Positions 50,682-60,182 of a stretch of 64,000 nt of DNA are shown in pieces. The translations under genes and the position numbers were made by a program. The stretch spans positions 310,001-374,000 of the forward strand of contig CAXSFM010000001.1 of NCBI GenBank assembly GCA_964236735.1, read 5' to 3'. The notes beneath the pieces were generated by a model. It was not told the origin of the DNA. It did not search any database and saw only the letters and a program-made list of their open reading frames with translations. Position 1 is the stretch's first letter; the number at the start of each line of letters is the position of its first letter. Source of the DNA: JAIVJG01 sp964236735. GTDB taxonomy: Bacteria > Acidobacteriota > Blastocatellia > Pyrinomonadales > Pyrinomonadaceae.

Positions 50682-51191
50682 ATGTCTCCCAATGATGACC
50701 AACAAAAGGCCGGAGCGCCCGCGCGAATTTTGGAGCGTAACCGTCTCATCGCGCGCGTGGCGATAGCGCGGAAACACGGCGCGCACATCGTCTTCGCCAA
50801 CGGTTGTTTCGACCTTTTGCATGTCGGGCATGTGCGTTATCTGGAAGCGGCGCGCGGACTCGGCGACTTGCTCGTTGTCGGCATCAACGGCGACCGGCAG
50901 GTGCGCGCGCTCAAGGGCGAAGGGCGTCCGCTGATGCCTGAGCGCGAGCGGGCCGAACTCGTCGCCTCTTTGCGCGCGGTTGACCTTGTCACCATCTTTC
51001 ACGAACCGACGGTCGAACAACTCCTCTTCGCCATCCGCCCGGACATTCACGCCAAAGGCACGGACTACACCGTCAACACCGTGCCCGAGCGCGACATCGT
51101 GCGCGCCTACGGCGGGCGCGTCGCCATCGTCGGCGACCCGAAGGATCATTCGTCTTCGGACATGATGAAGAGGGTGATGAGTGATGAGTAA
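50682..51191 (+). CDS. hldC: D-glycero-beta-D-manno-heptose 1-phosphate adenylyltransferase (HldE transferase half)
   Basis: Activates heptose-1-phosphate with ATP to ADP-heptose. The 169-residue nucleotidyltransferase has FANGCFDLLHVGHVRYLEAAR (HxGH), GINGDRQVRALKGEGRP, and VEQLLFAIRPDIHAKGTDYT. Length is a little over the usual ~160. The C-terminus (MMKRVMSDE) departs from the family: the final VMSDE and stop are encoded by a TGATGAG repeat arm. Confidence 0.92.
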   Translation: MSPNDDQQKAGAPARILERNRLIARVAIARKHGAHIVFANGCFDLLHVGHVRYLEAARGLGDLLVVGINGDRQVRALKGEGRPLMPERERAELVASLRAVDLVTIFHEPTVEQLLFAIRPDIHAKGTDYTVNTVPERDIVRAYGGRVAIVGDPKDHSSSDMMKRVMSDE

Positions 51192-51254
51192 TAAGTGATA
51201 AGAAAATCCGTTCCTCTCTGATCACTTATCACTTATTACTCATCACTCATCACC
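51173..51254. repeat. TGATGAG/TAATAAG inverted repeat overlapping the hldC 3' end
   Basis: The left arm begins at 51173 inside the hldC coding sequence and includes its stop; the right arm ends at 51254, seven bases before the waaC start. Confidence 0.9.
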
Positions 51255-51261
51255 GCATTTT

Positions 51262-52353
51262 ATGCGTATCTTATTCGTCAAACTCGGAAGCATCGGCGAC
51301 ATCGTACACGCGCTGCCCGCGCTGGCGGCGGTGCGGCGCGCGCTGCCGGAGGCGGAATTGGCGTGGGCGGTGGAGCGTCAGGCCGCGGAGATTTTGAGGG
51401 ACAACCCGTTTCTGAAAGACCTCATCGTAGTGGATACGAAGGGGCTGAGGCGCTGGCCGGTGTCTGGGGAGACGCTGTCGGCAACGCGCCGGCAGTTACG
51501 TCGGTTACGCGCCTCACCCTTCGACCTTGCCATAGATTTTCAGGGACTGCTCAAATCATCCGCCATCGCATGGCTCTCCGGCGCGCCGCGTCGCGTCGGC
51601 TTCGACCGGCAAGTTTTGCGCGAGCCTTTAAGCCGTATATTCCTGACCGACTCGGTTAACGTTCCCGCGCGCATTCACGTCATCAGAAAAAATCTCGCGC
51701 TCGCGGCGGGCGCGCTCAACATTCGCGTACCCGAAGATGCGCGCGAGTTCGAGTTTCCCATCGGGATAATGCCTGAGCATGAGCGCGAAGCTGACGACAT
51801 CGTCAGTGAGGTTGGACACGACTTTGCGATCTTGAATCCGGGCGGCGGCTGGCCGACGAAACTCTGGGACGCGGAACGCTTCGGCAAATTGGCCGACGAA
51901 CTGTGGACGCATCACTCTCTGCGCTCCGTCGTCACCTACGGCCCCGGCGAGTCAGAGTTGGCCGCGCGCATCATTGCTTCGAGCCGGAGCGGTGCGGCAC
52001 ATCCAGCGAGCCCGTCGCTCAAAGGTTTTTATGCGCTGGCGCGGCGCGCTGCCGTCTATGTCGGCGGCGACACAGGCCCGACGCATCTGGCAGTCGCGGC
52101 AGGCGCTCCCGTCGTCGGACTCTTCGGCCCGACCGAATGGTGGCGCAACGGCTCGCCCCGTGCGGAAGACATCTGCGTCGAGCGCGAAGCTATCAACTGT
52201 CGCACGGACTGTCATCGTCGCTCTTGCGCGCAATGGATTTGCATGGACATCGAAGTCGAGCGCGTGCTGAATGCCGTCAGTAAGAGACTACGACGCGCTC
52301 GCGCCTTGAAAATGGCAACGACAATTGAAGAGGTGATCGGCAGTGGCGCGTAG
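51262..52353 (+). CDS. waaC: LPS heptosyltransferase I
   Basis: Adds the first heptose to Kdo in the LPS inner core. The 363-residue GT9 protein has the WaaC-type start MRILFVKLGSIGDIVHALPALAAV, IDFQGLLKSSAIAWLSG, LNPGGGWPTKLWDAERFGKLA, and VGGDTGPTHLAVAAGAPVVGLFGPTEWWRNG. It overlaps the following methyltransferase gene by 11 bases. With waaF, gmhB, hldA and hldC it forms a near-complete heptose pathway; gmhA is not in the window. Confidence 0.94.
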   Translation: MRILFVKLGSIGDIVHALPALAAVRRALPEAELAWAVERQAAEILRDNPFLKDLIVVDTKGLRRWPVSGETLSATRRQLRRLRASPFDLAIDFQGLLKSSAIAWLSGAPRRVGFDRQVLREPLSRIFLTDSVNVPARIHVIRKNLALAAGALNIRVPEDAREFEFPIGIMPEHEREADDIVSEVGHDFAILNPGGGWPTKLWDAERFGKLADELWTHHSLRSVVTYGPGESELAARIIASSRSGAAHPASPSLKGFYALARRAAVYVGGDTGPTHLAVAAGAPVVGLFGPTEWWRNGSPRAEDICVEREAINCRTDCHRRSCAQWICMDIEVERVLNAVSKRLRRARALKMATTIEEVIGSGA

Positions 52354-52930
52354 AGGCGGAACGTGGATGCAGCGTTGGCGCGTGCCGCTCGGCTTCGCGT
52401 GCGCGGTCGTCTTTTTTGTCTTCGCACAGCCACGCCCTCTGACGCTCGGCATCGGCGGCGCGGTGGCGTTGGTCGGCCTGCTCGTACGCGCGTGGTCTGC
52501 CGGGCACATCCGCAAAAATTCGCAACTCGCCGTCTCCGGCCCTTACGCTTACACGCGCAACCCGCTTTATCTCGGCAGCTTTATTCTCGGCATCGGCTTC
52601 ACCGTCGCCGCCTCTTCGAGCGTGTGGCTGTTCGCGCTGCTCGGCTCACTCTTCGCCGCGCTCTTTCTGGGCATCTATGTGCCGGTCATGCGCGTCGAAG
52701 CACGGACGCTCGTCGAATTGTTCGGCGACGCATACGCGCGTTACGCGCAGGCCGTCCCGCTGCTCTTCCCGCGCCTGTCGCCATATCGTATGAACGACGA
52801 CGCGACGCGCGTGCGATTCGACGCCGGCCTCTACATGCGCTATCGCGAATATCAAGCGGCGATTGGTCTGCTCGTGGCATGGAGCGTGCTGGCGATCAAG
52901 GCTGTGGTGCTCGCCAATCTGGCGCGTTAA
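52343..52930 (+). CDS. Isoprenylcysteine/phospholipid methyltransferase-like membrane protein
   Basis: A 195-residue protein with four or five hydrophobic segments and the ICMT/PEMT signature: SAGHIRKNSQLAVSGPYAYTRNPLYLG, then VRVEARTLVELFGDAYARYAQAVP-like segment. Members methylate lipids or prenylated substrates with SAM in the membrane; the substrate here is not known. GTG 52343 overlaps waaC; an ATG at 52364 is possible. Probably co-transcribed with waaC. Confidence 0.85.
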   Translation: MARRGGTWMQRWRVPLGFACAVVFFVFAQPRPLTLGIGGAVALVGLLVRAWSAGHIRKNSQLAVSGPYAYTRNPLYLGSFILGIGFTVAASSSVWLFALLGSLFAALFLGIYVPVMRVEARTLVELFGDAYARYAQAVPLLFPRLSPYRMNDDATRVRFDAGLYMRYREYQAAIGLLVAWSVLAIKAVVLANLAR

Positions 52931-52976
52931 GTCCGACAACTGCATCTTTTCAACAACAATAAGGCAGGTGTTCATC

Positions 52977-53882
52977 ATGCCTCCTCGTACATTCCTTTCG
53001 ACGCTCGCACTCTCGCTCATCTGCGCGTTTGTATTTTCTTCAATCGTTTTCGCGAAAGATGTGCCCAAAGAGCGTACATACGACGTTGCGCCTGCCGCCG
53101 CACTCGCGCTGCCCTTCGCGCCGGAGGAGCGACTCGTCTATGAAGGCGAGTTCTCGAAACTGCTTTTGCGCGGCATCTCGATTGCCGAGTTAAAATTCAC
53201 GGCGACGCGCCAACCAGCAACCGTCGCCAGCATCAATTCGACGGGTGACGAAGTTGCCAGACTGAACGCCGCCGCGCCGCTGCTCTTCACCGGCGATGTC
53301 GAGTCGAAAGGTTTCTTTCGCAAACTCTTCGGCATCAACTTTCGCTTCCACGCCGAGTCAATTGTCGCGCCGGATTCTTTCACTGTGCTGCGAACGACGA
53401 AGACCGACGAGCAGGGCAAGCGCGCGCGGGCGAGCGAAGCCGTTTTCGACCGCGCCGCCGGCCAGATCGTCTGGACTGAGCGCGACCCGAACAACGGGAA
53501 TGCTCCGCCACGCATCGTCACGACTCCGCTCGGCGACACGCGCTTCGACATCATCTCCGCCATCTACTTCTTACGCACGCAGACGCTCGCGCCGGGCGAC
53601 AATTTCAATCTCGTCCTCAGCGACTCGGCCCAAGTCTATCACGTCCCGGCGCAGGTCTTCGCGGAAAAGAAAAAGATGAAAAGCGTGATCGGGAAAGTCT
53701 CCGTCGTCCGCGTTGACATCGGACTCTTCGGCGAGGGGCGACCCGTGCAGGGCGACGGCAAAATGTCTCTCTGGATGACGAGCGACGCGCGCCACCTCCC
53801 CGTCCGCGCTCGCCTGTCGAACAATCTGGGCACGCTCGACATCACGCTCAGGAGTATTAACGAAGCGGAAGTTCGCCGCTAA
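52977..53882 (+). CDS. Secreted DUF3108-like protein
   Basis: The 301-residue product has a signal peptide (FLSTLALSLICAFVFSSIVFA) and then the beta-rich DUF3108 pattern: FAPEERLVYEGEFSKLLLRGISIAELKF, KGFFRKLFGINFRFHAESIV, DIISAIYFLRTQTLAPGDNF, and SLWMTSDARHLPVRARL at the end. The family is uncharacterised. AGGTG lies ahead of ATG 52977. It is the last gene of the LPS-cluster run. Confidence 0.85.
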   Translation: MPPRTFLSTLALSLICAFVFSSIVFAKDVPKERTYDVAPAAALALPFAPEERLVYEGEFSKLLLRGISIAELKFTATRQPATVASINSTGDEVARLNAAAPLLFTGDVESKGFFRKLFGINFRFHAESIVAPDSFTVLRTTKTDEQGKRARASEAVFDRAAGQIVWTERDPNNGNAPPRIVTTPLGDTRFDIISAIYFLRTQTLAPGDNFNLVLSDSAQVYHVPAQVFAEKKKMKSVIGKVSVVRVDIGLFGEGRPVQGDGKMSLWMTSDARHLPVRARLSNNLGTLDITLRSINEAEVRR

Positions 53883-53924
53883 GAAAAACGAAAACGCCCG
53901 CTAGCCTGTGAAGACTAACGGGCG
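53881..53924 (-). terminator. Rho-independent terminator of the secreted propeller gene
   Basis: On the reverse strand, arms CGCCCG plus TAG and CTA plus CGGGCG (53895-53924) pair with one mismatch and are followed by TTTTCGTTTTTCTT. It lies 26 bases after the stop of the gene at 53951. Confidence 0.85.
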
Positions 53925-53950
53925 CTCATCTACTTGGATTGGTCTGCTAC

Positions 53951-56074
53951 TTATTGATCACCGACGAGAAACACGTCCCACGCCCAGCGACCGAGTTGCG
54001 CGTCGTGCGTATCTTTCACCTTTGCACGATAACGAAATTGGTTGCCGTACCCGTCTGTCCGTTTCGACTCTTTGTAGTCAAGTTCGATTGATTTCAAGCC
54101 CAATTCTTTGAGCGTGTGCAACTCGCCCGGCTCAGAAATGCCGTTGTGATTCGTGTCCTGCCACAACCGAAGAGATGAAAAGATGGCAGCCCGCTTCGTG
54201 ATCACGCCGTCACCGTCACCGCCATTATCAACCCTGTCGTATTCGGCGAGCGCGAGAAAGCCGTTCTTCTCAACGCCTGCAGGCGGCTCTGGCTGCGGCG
54301 TGAAGTTGCCGAACAACTCCGCGCCGTTCTCAATCTTCCCGTTGCCGTTTCTATCGAGACTGAGCCAAGCATCGTCAGAGCCTGCCGCCGTCCACGAAAG
54401 CTGTTCTCTGTGACCGTCAGCGTTGAGGTCGAAGTTCACGCCGTTCGTGTTTTCGGTGAGGTTGAAGCCGTTGCCCGTGACATCCACCACAATGGGAGAA
54501 GCCGGATAATCACAGCGGCAGGTATTGAAATTCCACACCCCTGCCGAACGGCAGTCCGGTTCATTGTCACAGTACCATGGCGTGTCCTGACAACTGCCTT
54601 GTGAGAAGTTCCAGTACATGCCTGCATCCTGGCATTCAGACGACGTTGTCGCGACGGCTGCGGGGCACGCTGAGGCAGGGGGTGCTGGACACTCTAAGAC
54701 AATACTATGTGTAGAGTTCACGCCTTCTTTGCATGTTGTCACTTGTGACATACAACCACCCCTCAAATGACCTGTCGTACCAGGTATATTCTGAGTGCAA
54801 TTGACGCTGAGTAAACTAAAAGGTGTCGTTATCGAACTTGATAGAGCAGCTTTGCAGTCCAGACCCACACCAGTGCTGCTGGTAGTAGTGGGCTGATTGA
54901 CTGTCATGCACGCTGGACCAGGGCAGTTGTAACTACATGAATCCCAAGCTTGTGAAGGCGGACACCCAGCAGAGTCTCTTACGGGAGCAAAGCCGGCGAA
55001 CATTAACGACCAAGTCGCTTGAACGAATGAATATCTTCCTTTCTGAATTGCAGGAGTTGAACCGCCGCCGAAAGAGAATGAGTAACCATCCGCGCTAAAG
55101 CTCAGAACCTGATGTTGCGGGGTCAGGACATGAACTCCTGAGTTGGTAATTGCGATGTCTCTGACGCCGGTAATTTTCATCGGCGGTGCTGAGGGTGATT
55201 CTGTTTGCAGATCATACTCACGGAGTTTTTCTCCCTGAGTGTTATACTCATACAATACGCCAGTGCGCGACGAGCCGTTCATTGAGACCCACAGATGTCC
55301 CGTCTTGCGGTCAATTGCGGCGGAAGTAAGAATCTCAATGCCGCCTACTTCTTGCGGCTTTCTGGAACTCAAGAATCTTTGCGCCACCTCCTGCTGAACA
55401 TCTATCGCCTCACCTCTGACTACTGTCTCGTATTTGAGTTCACCACTGGGCGAGAACTTCTGAATCAGTGGAACATATTTATAGACGTAATAGATGTTGT
55501 CGTCTCCGTCAACGAGCACTTTACCTCTGTGTAGGAAGCTGTTTTGGGATTCGTCCTTGCCGGCCAGCCTCTTGACCGTTCCAAAGCTTCTTAACAGTTG
55601 CCCGGTCGGGCTATAGACGTGAAGGAAGTTTTGTGTAGTGGGTGAACCAACGACAACATTTCCATTACGTTCAGTAGCGATTGAATCGGTAGAGTAGGTC
55701 GTGAAGGTATTGAAAAGATGCCCTGCCGAGTTCCAGACGGAAACTTTCGACTCGTTCTCGACTCTGGCAGTGTAAACACTCGATCCCCTGACTGTCCCGC
55801 GTATTTTACCTTTTAAGCGTAAAGAGCCGTCATAAGCTTCGCCATACGCTTCCGTATCACCGCTTAAATTACCTATTGCATAAAGCTGCTGACCGTCTTC
55901 CGAAGAAGAAATGGCGCTGGTCGGCTCGGAGGTCTCCAACGCGCTCCCGGACGAAACAAGCGTCGCCCTTTCATACTCCTGCCCCTTTGCATCACTTTTG
56001 AAATTGTTGATCGGAATAATGAGGAACGCCAACAGCGCGACTGCTAAGAGCAGGCACTTGAGATGAGTGTTCAT
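53951..56074 (-). CDS. Large secreted protein: beta-propeller-like N-half, Cys-rich middle, EF-hand-like C-half
   Basis: The 707-residue product has a signal sequence (CLLLAVALLAFLIIPI). Residues ~40-370 look like a six-bladed propeller of the NHL type (QQLYAIGNLSGDTEAYGEA, NVVVGSPTTQNFLHVYSPTGQLLRSFG). A Cys-rich stretch (CPPSQAWDSCSYNCPGPAC and on) follows, then a C-terminal part with Asp/Asn calcium-binding loops: DLNADGHREQL, LDRNGNGKIENGAELFGN, DTNHNGISEPGEL. These fit surface or secreted calcium-binding proteins. Middle regions are visibly poorer in G+C than the neighbours, which may reflect transfer. GGAAATCAACC precedes ATG 56074. Confidence 0.75.
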   Translation of the reverse strand: MNTHLKCLLLAVALLAFLIIPINNFKSDAKGQEYERATLVSSGSALETSEPTSAISSSEDGQQLYAIGNLSGDTEAYGEAYDGSLRLKGKIRGTVRGSSVYTARVENESKVSVWNSAGHLFNTFTTYSTDSIATERNGNVVVGSPTTQNFLHVYSPTGQLLRSFGTVKRLAGKDESQNSFLHRGKVLVDGDDNIYYVYKYVPLIQKFSPSGELKYETVVRGEAIDVQQEVAQRFLSSRKPQEVGGIEILTSAAIDRKTGHLWVSMNGSSRTGVLYEYNTQGEKLREYDLQTESPSAPPMKITGVRDIAITNSGVHVLTPQHQVLSFSADGYSFSFGGGSTPAIQKGRYSFVQATWSLMFAGFAPVRDSAGCPPSQAWDSCSYNCPGPACMTVNQPTTTSSTGVGLDCKAALSSSITTPFSLLSVNCTQNIPGTTGHLRGGCMSQVTTCKEGVNSTHSIVLECPAPPASACPAAVATTSSECQDAGMYWNFSQGSCQDTPWYCDNEPDCRSAGVWNFNTCRCDYPASPIVVDVTGNGFNLTENTNGVNFDLNADGHREQLSWTAAGSDDAWLSLDRNGNGKIENGAELFGNFTPQPEPPAGVEKNGFLALAEYDRVDNGGDGDGVITKRAAIFSSLRLWQDTNHNGISEPGELHTLKELGLKSIELDYKESKRTDGYGNQFRYRAKVKDTHDAQLGRWAWDVFLVGDQ

Positions 56075-56332
56075 GGTTGATTTCCTTTGTGCTAGTGAGA
56101 TTGGTGAATCAGCGAGAACTTCACCATCGAAGGCTGATGAGTTTTGAGATCTTCATCAACAAATCAGGGTTATTGGCGCATTCGCACTTATACGCCTACC
56201 AGTGTGGACGGTCAAGAACTTTCTCGTCTTGCAATTTGTACGCAGGAAACAATGCCTGCCATCAGGTGACAATCAACCCGTCCGGCATTACTCTACACAC
56301 GCTTTCACATTCATTTGACGGAGCGACGATTG

Positions 56333-57916
56333 ATGACGACGGCGATAATCGTCCACGGCCACTTTTATCAACCACCGCGCGAGAATCCTTGGACGGGCGA
56401 GGTCGAGCGCGAACTGTCCGCCGCCCCCTTCCACGACTGGAACGAGCGCATCCACGCAGAGTGTTATCTGCCCAATGCCGAAGCGCGCATCTACGATTCA
56501 CAAGGGCGCGTCGAGCGCACAGTCAACAATTACGCGCAGATTAATTTCAACTTCGGCCCGACGCTTTTAAGTTGGCTCGAACGCCTGCACCCGGAGACTT
56601 ACGCGCTCGTGATCGAGGCCGATCAGGAGAGTGTCAGGCGGCGCAGAGGCCATGGCAACGCCATCGCGCAGGGGTTTCATCACGCCATCCTCCCGCTCTG
56701 CAACGAGCGCGACCGGCGCACGCAAATTCGCTGGGGCATGACGGACTTTCGCCTGCGCTTCGGGCGCGAGCCGGAAGCGCTCTGGCTGCCGGAAACGGCG
56801 TGCGACGCGGCGACACTCGCGGCGTTGATTGATGAAAATCTCAAGTACGTTATCCTCTCGCCGTTTCAAGCGTGGCGCGTGCGCGAAGGCGTCGGGCGCG
56901 CGTGGCGTGAAGTGGCGGACGGGAGCATTGATGCGAGCGTCCCTTACAAGTTTCTGCACCCGGATAATTCAGGACGCTCGCTCGCCGTTTTTTTCTACAA
57001 CGGACTCATCTCCACCGCCATCGCCTTCGATGGTTTGCTTTCTTCGAGCCGGAATTTTATCAACCGCTTCGAGCAGGCCGCCGCTTCTTCCTCTTCTGCT
57101 GCTGCTGTCGCCGCCGGTGCAAACGAAACGCTCGTCAGCGTGGCGACCGACGGCGAAACTTACGGGCATCATTATCGCTTCGGCGAACTGTGTCTCGCGC
57201 ACGCGCTCGATACGGAAGCCGTCGCGCACGGTCTGCGCGTGACGAACTACGGAGAGTTTCTGGAAACTCATCCGCCGCAGTTGGAAGTAGAAATTAAAAA
57301 CGACGCGGGCGGGACGGCTTGGAGTTGCGCGCACGGGACGGGGCGTTGGAGCCGTGATTGCGGCTGCGATGCGGGCGCGCCTGACGGATGGAATCAACGC
57401 TGGCGCACGCCTCTGCGCTCGGCCTTCGATTTACTACGTGACGACGCGGCTGTTAAGTTTGCGTCAGTTGGAAAAGATTTATTTCGCGATTCGTGGGCGG
57501 CGCGCGACGCTTACGTCGAACTGCTCGTTGAGGCTGAAACGTCGCCAGAAGAATTTATGCGACGCCACGCCGCACGCTCTTTGAATGACGCGGAGACGAC
57601 GCGCGCGCTGACGTTGCTGGAAATTCAACGCTGCTCGATGGCGATGTACACGAGTTGCGGCTGGTTCTTCAACGACATCTCCGGCATCGAGACCGCGTTC
57701 GTCTTAAAGTACGCCGGGCGCGCTTTACAATTGATGGAGACACTCGAACTCGACCCGCCGCGCCGACAGTTTCTCGACATCCTCGCGGAAGCGAAAAGCA
57801 ACATTCCGAGTCTGGGCAACGGCGCGGACATTTTCCTGCGCGCCGTCGAGTCCGCATCATCCGTCGTCACTCCACCAAGCGCGTGGAAGTCTGAAGTGAA
57901 TCATGCCGAAGCGTAA
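56333..57916 (+). CDS. GH57-type glycoside hydrolase with DUF3536
   Basis: A 527-residue GH57 protein: IIVHGHFYQPPRENPW at the start, NFNFGPTLLSWLE, ALWLPETACD (region with catalytic Glu), and VATDGETYGHHYRFGE (catalytic Asp region). The C-terminal helical part (SMAMYTSCGWFFNDISGIET) is the DUF3536 type. GH57 enzymes act on alpha-glucans; activity of this group is untested to my knowledge. ATG 56333 follows GGAG; a TTG at 56315 is possible. Its end overlaps glgB by 14 bases, indicating a glycogen-related operon. Confidence 0.92.
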   Translation: MTTAIIVHGHFYQPPRENPWTGEVERELSAAPFHDWNERIHAECYLPNAEARIYDSQGRVERTVNNYAQINFNFGPTLLSWLERLHPETYALVIEADQESVRRRRGHGNAIAQGFHHAILPLCNERDRRTQIRWGMTDFRLRFGREPEALWLPETACDAATLAALIDENLKYVILSPFQAWRVREGVGRAWREVADGSIDASVPYKFLHPDNSGRSLAVFFYNGLISTAIAFDGLLSSSRNFINRFEQAAASSSSAAAVAAGANETLVSVATDGETYGHHYRFGELCLAHALDTEAVAHGLRVTNYGEFLETHPPQLEVEIKNDAGGTAWSCAHGTGRWSRDCGCDAGAPDGWNQRWRTPLRSAFDLLRDDAAVKFASVGKDLFRDSWAARDAYVELLVEAETSPEEFMRRHAARSLNDAETTRALTLLEIQRCSMAMYTSCGWFFNDISGIETAFVLKYAGRALQLMETLELDPPRRQFLDILAEAKSNIPSLGNGADIFLRAVESASSVVTPPSAWKSEVNHAEA

Positions 57917-60182
57917 GAGCGCACAGAAAACTGTCCGGGGCAAAGTGGCGAAGGCTGCGCCAGAGGCTGCGCCGATGCAAATCACACAAACGACCATCGG
58001 AGAGGTTGAGTTGAAGCGTTTGCTGACGCTCACCTCGACCGACCCGCACGCTTCCCTCGGCGCGCACCCGACTCCGTCCAGCGTCATCGTCCGCGCGCTG
58101 CGTCCCGATGCGTTGAAAGTCGAATTGCTCATCGAAGACGAGCCGCCGCGCGAGATGTTCAAGACGCACGCGGCTGGCCTGTTTGAATTTCTCGTCGCGG
58201 AGCGGGCGCAAACTTTTCTCTACCGCCTGCGCGTGACATATCCGGACGGCAACGCTTTCACGCAGCGCGACGCCTACGGTTTCCTGCCCACGCTCGGCAA
58301 TTTCGACGAGCATCTTTTTAACGAGGGACGGCACGCGCGTCTCTACGATAAGCTCGGCGCGCATGTGCGCGATCTCGGCGCTGTGCGCGGCGTCTCGTTC
58401 GCCGTGTGGGCGCCGAATGCTGACGGCGTGAGCGTCGTCGGCAGCTTCAACAACTGGGACGGCAGGCTCCACGTCATGCGACGGCTCGGCACGTCCGGCA
58501 TCTGGGAGTTGTTCATCCCCGACGTAGAAGCGGGCGCGCTCTACAAGTATGAGATACGTCGGAGCGGGCAGTCGTTTCTCAAGGCCGACCCCTACGCGCT
58601 TTTTTCGGAAGTCCCGCCCGCGACATCATCCATTATCTACGAACCGCGTTATCAATTTACCGATGACGAATGGATGGCCGCGCGCGCGAAGCGAGATCAC
58701 TTGCGCGCGCCGCTCTCGATTTATGAAGTCCATCTCGGCTCGTGGCGTCACGTCCTCGAAGAAGGCGGGCGCTCGCTCACCTATCGCGAGACCGCGCCGG
58801 CTCTCGCCGAATATTGCCGCGAGATGAATTTCACGCACGTCGAATTTCTGCCGCTCAAAGGCCATCCTTATGGCGGCTCTTGGGGTTATCAAGTCGCTAA
58901 CTATTACGCGCCGACGGCGCGCTTCGGCACGCCCGACGATTTTCGTTTTCTGATTGACTATCTACACGGGCAGGGCATCGGCGTGATTATGGACTGGGTT
59001 CCCGCGCACTTCCCGAAGGATGCGTGGGCGCTCGGACGCTTCGACGGCTCGGCGCTCTACGAGTATCGCGACCCGCGCAAAGGCGAGCACCCCGATTGGG
59101 GCACGTACATCTTCGACTACGGGCGCAACGAGGTGCGGAATTTTCTCATCGCCAACGCGCTGTTCTGGATTCGCGAATGCCACATAGACGGACTGCGCGT
59201 GGATGCCGTCGCCTCGATGCTCTATCTCGATTACAGCCGCAGCGCGGGACGTTGGGTTCCGAACCAGTACGGCGGGCGCGAAAATCTGGAAGCCCTGTCG
59301 TTCATCAAGGAACTCAACAACGTCGTCCACGACCAGCATCCCGGCGTCTTGATGATCGCCGAAGAATCAACGGCGTGGCCGCTCGTTAGCCGTCCCGTCA
59401 ACGACGGCGGACTCGGCTTCGACTTCAAGTGGAACATGGGATGGATGCACGACACTTTGGAGTATTTCAAACGCGACCCGCTCTTCCGACGCTTCGCGCA
59501 CCATAACCTGACGTTCGGACTCGTCTATGCTTGGAGCGAGAAGTTCATTCTGCCCTTTTCGCACGACGAAGTGGTGCATTTGAAGGGTTCGATGGTCAAC
59601 AAAATGTTCGGCGAACGCGCCGCGCAAAAGTTCGACACGCTGCGCGCGCTCTACGGTTATATGTGGGCGCATCCGGGCAAAAAACTGCTCTTCATGGGCG
59701 GCGAGTTGGCGCAGTGGCGCGAATGGAGCGACGAACGAAGCCTCGACTGGCATCTGCTCGAAGAGTCTGAACACAAAGGCGTGCAGACGCTCGTGCGCGA
59801 CCTCAACCGGATTTACATGGATGAGCCTGCGCTCTACGAAGCCGACATCGAGCCGTCGGGCTTCGACTGGATTGACGCCGACAACGCGAACGAAAATATC
59901 GTCGCCTTCCTGCGCGTCGCGCCCGCGTCGAAACGTGGAATCGTCTGCGTCTGCAACTTCTCGCCCGTGCCGCGCGATGGCTACAGGCTCGCGCTGCCGA
60001 TTACGGGCGACTATCGCCTCATACTCAACACCGATGCGGCTGTCTATGGAGGAAGCGGCAGCAGCAACGTGCAATCAATCACTGCCGAAGAGCAGCCGTG
60101 GCACGGGCGACCTTACTCCGCGCTCGTTGATCTGCCGCCGCTCTCGACGCTGTGGTTCGAGGCTCCGTCGCAGAAGAGTTGA
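57903..60182 (+). CDS. glgB: 1,4-alpha-glucan branching enzyme
   Basis: Forms alpha-1,6 branches in glycogen. The 759-residue GH13 protein has a basic N-terminal leader, two N-terminal beta domains (HASLGAHP, WAPNADGVSVVGSFNNWDGRLH), the catalytic barrel with GYQVANYYAPTARFG, DWVPAHF, nucleophile Asp in GLRVDAVASML, Glu in MIAEESTAW and FSHDEVVH, then a C-terminal beta domain. Length is slightly above the usual ~730. It is downstream of the GH57 gene and overlaps the phosphodiesterase gene. Confidence 0.97.
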   Translation: MPKRKSAQKTVRGKVAKAAPEAAPMQITQTTIGEVELKRLLTLTSTDPHASLGAHPTPSSVIVRALRPDALKVELLIEDEPPREMFKTHAAGLFEFLVAERAQTFLYRLRVTYPDGNAFTQRDAYGFLPTLGNFDEHLFNEGRHARLYDKLGAHVRDLGAVRGVSFAVWAPNADGVSVVGSFNNWDGRLHVMRRLGTSGIWELFIPDVEAGALYKYEIRRSGQSFLKADPYALFSEVPPATSSIIYEPRYQFTDDEWMAARAKRDHLRAPLSIYEVHLGSWRHVLEEGGRSLTYRETAPALAEYCREMNFTHVEFLPLKGHPYGGSWGYQVANYYAPTARFGTPDDFRFLIDYLHGQGIGVIMDWVPAHFPKDAWALGRFDGSALYEYRDPRKGEHPDWGTYIFDYGRNEVRNFLIANALFWIRECHIDGLRVDAVASMLYLDYSRSAGRWVPNQYGGRENLEALSFIKELNNVVHDQHPGVLMIAEESTAWPLVSRPVNDGGLGFDFKWNMGWMHDTLEYFKRDPLFRRFAHHNLTFGLVYAWSEKFILPFSHDEVVHLKGSMVNKMFGERAAQKFDTLRALYGYMWAHPGKKLLFMGGELAQWREWSDERSLDWHLLEESEHKGVQTLVRDLNRIYMDEPALYEADIEPSGFDWIDADNANENIVAFLRVAPASKRGIVCVCNFSPVPRDGYRLALPITGDYRLILNTDAAVYGGSGSSNVQSITAEEQPWHGRPYSALVDLPPLSTLWFEAPSQKS

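Noticed and set aside
53895..53924. Hairpin as terminator of the DUF3108 gene on the plus strand
   Set aside because: The T-rich side lies on the reverse strand, so it fits the leftward secreted protein gene better.
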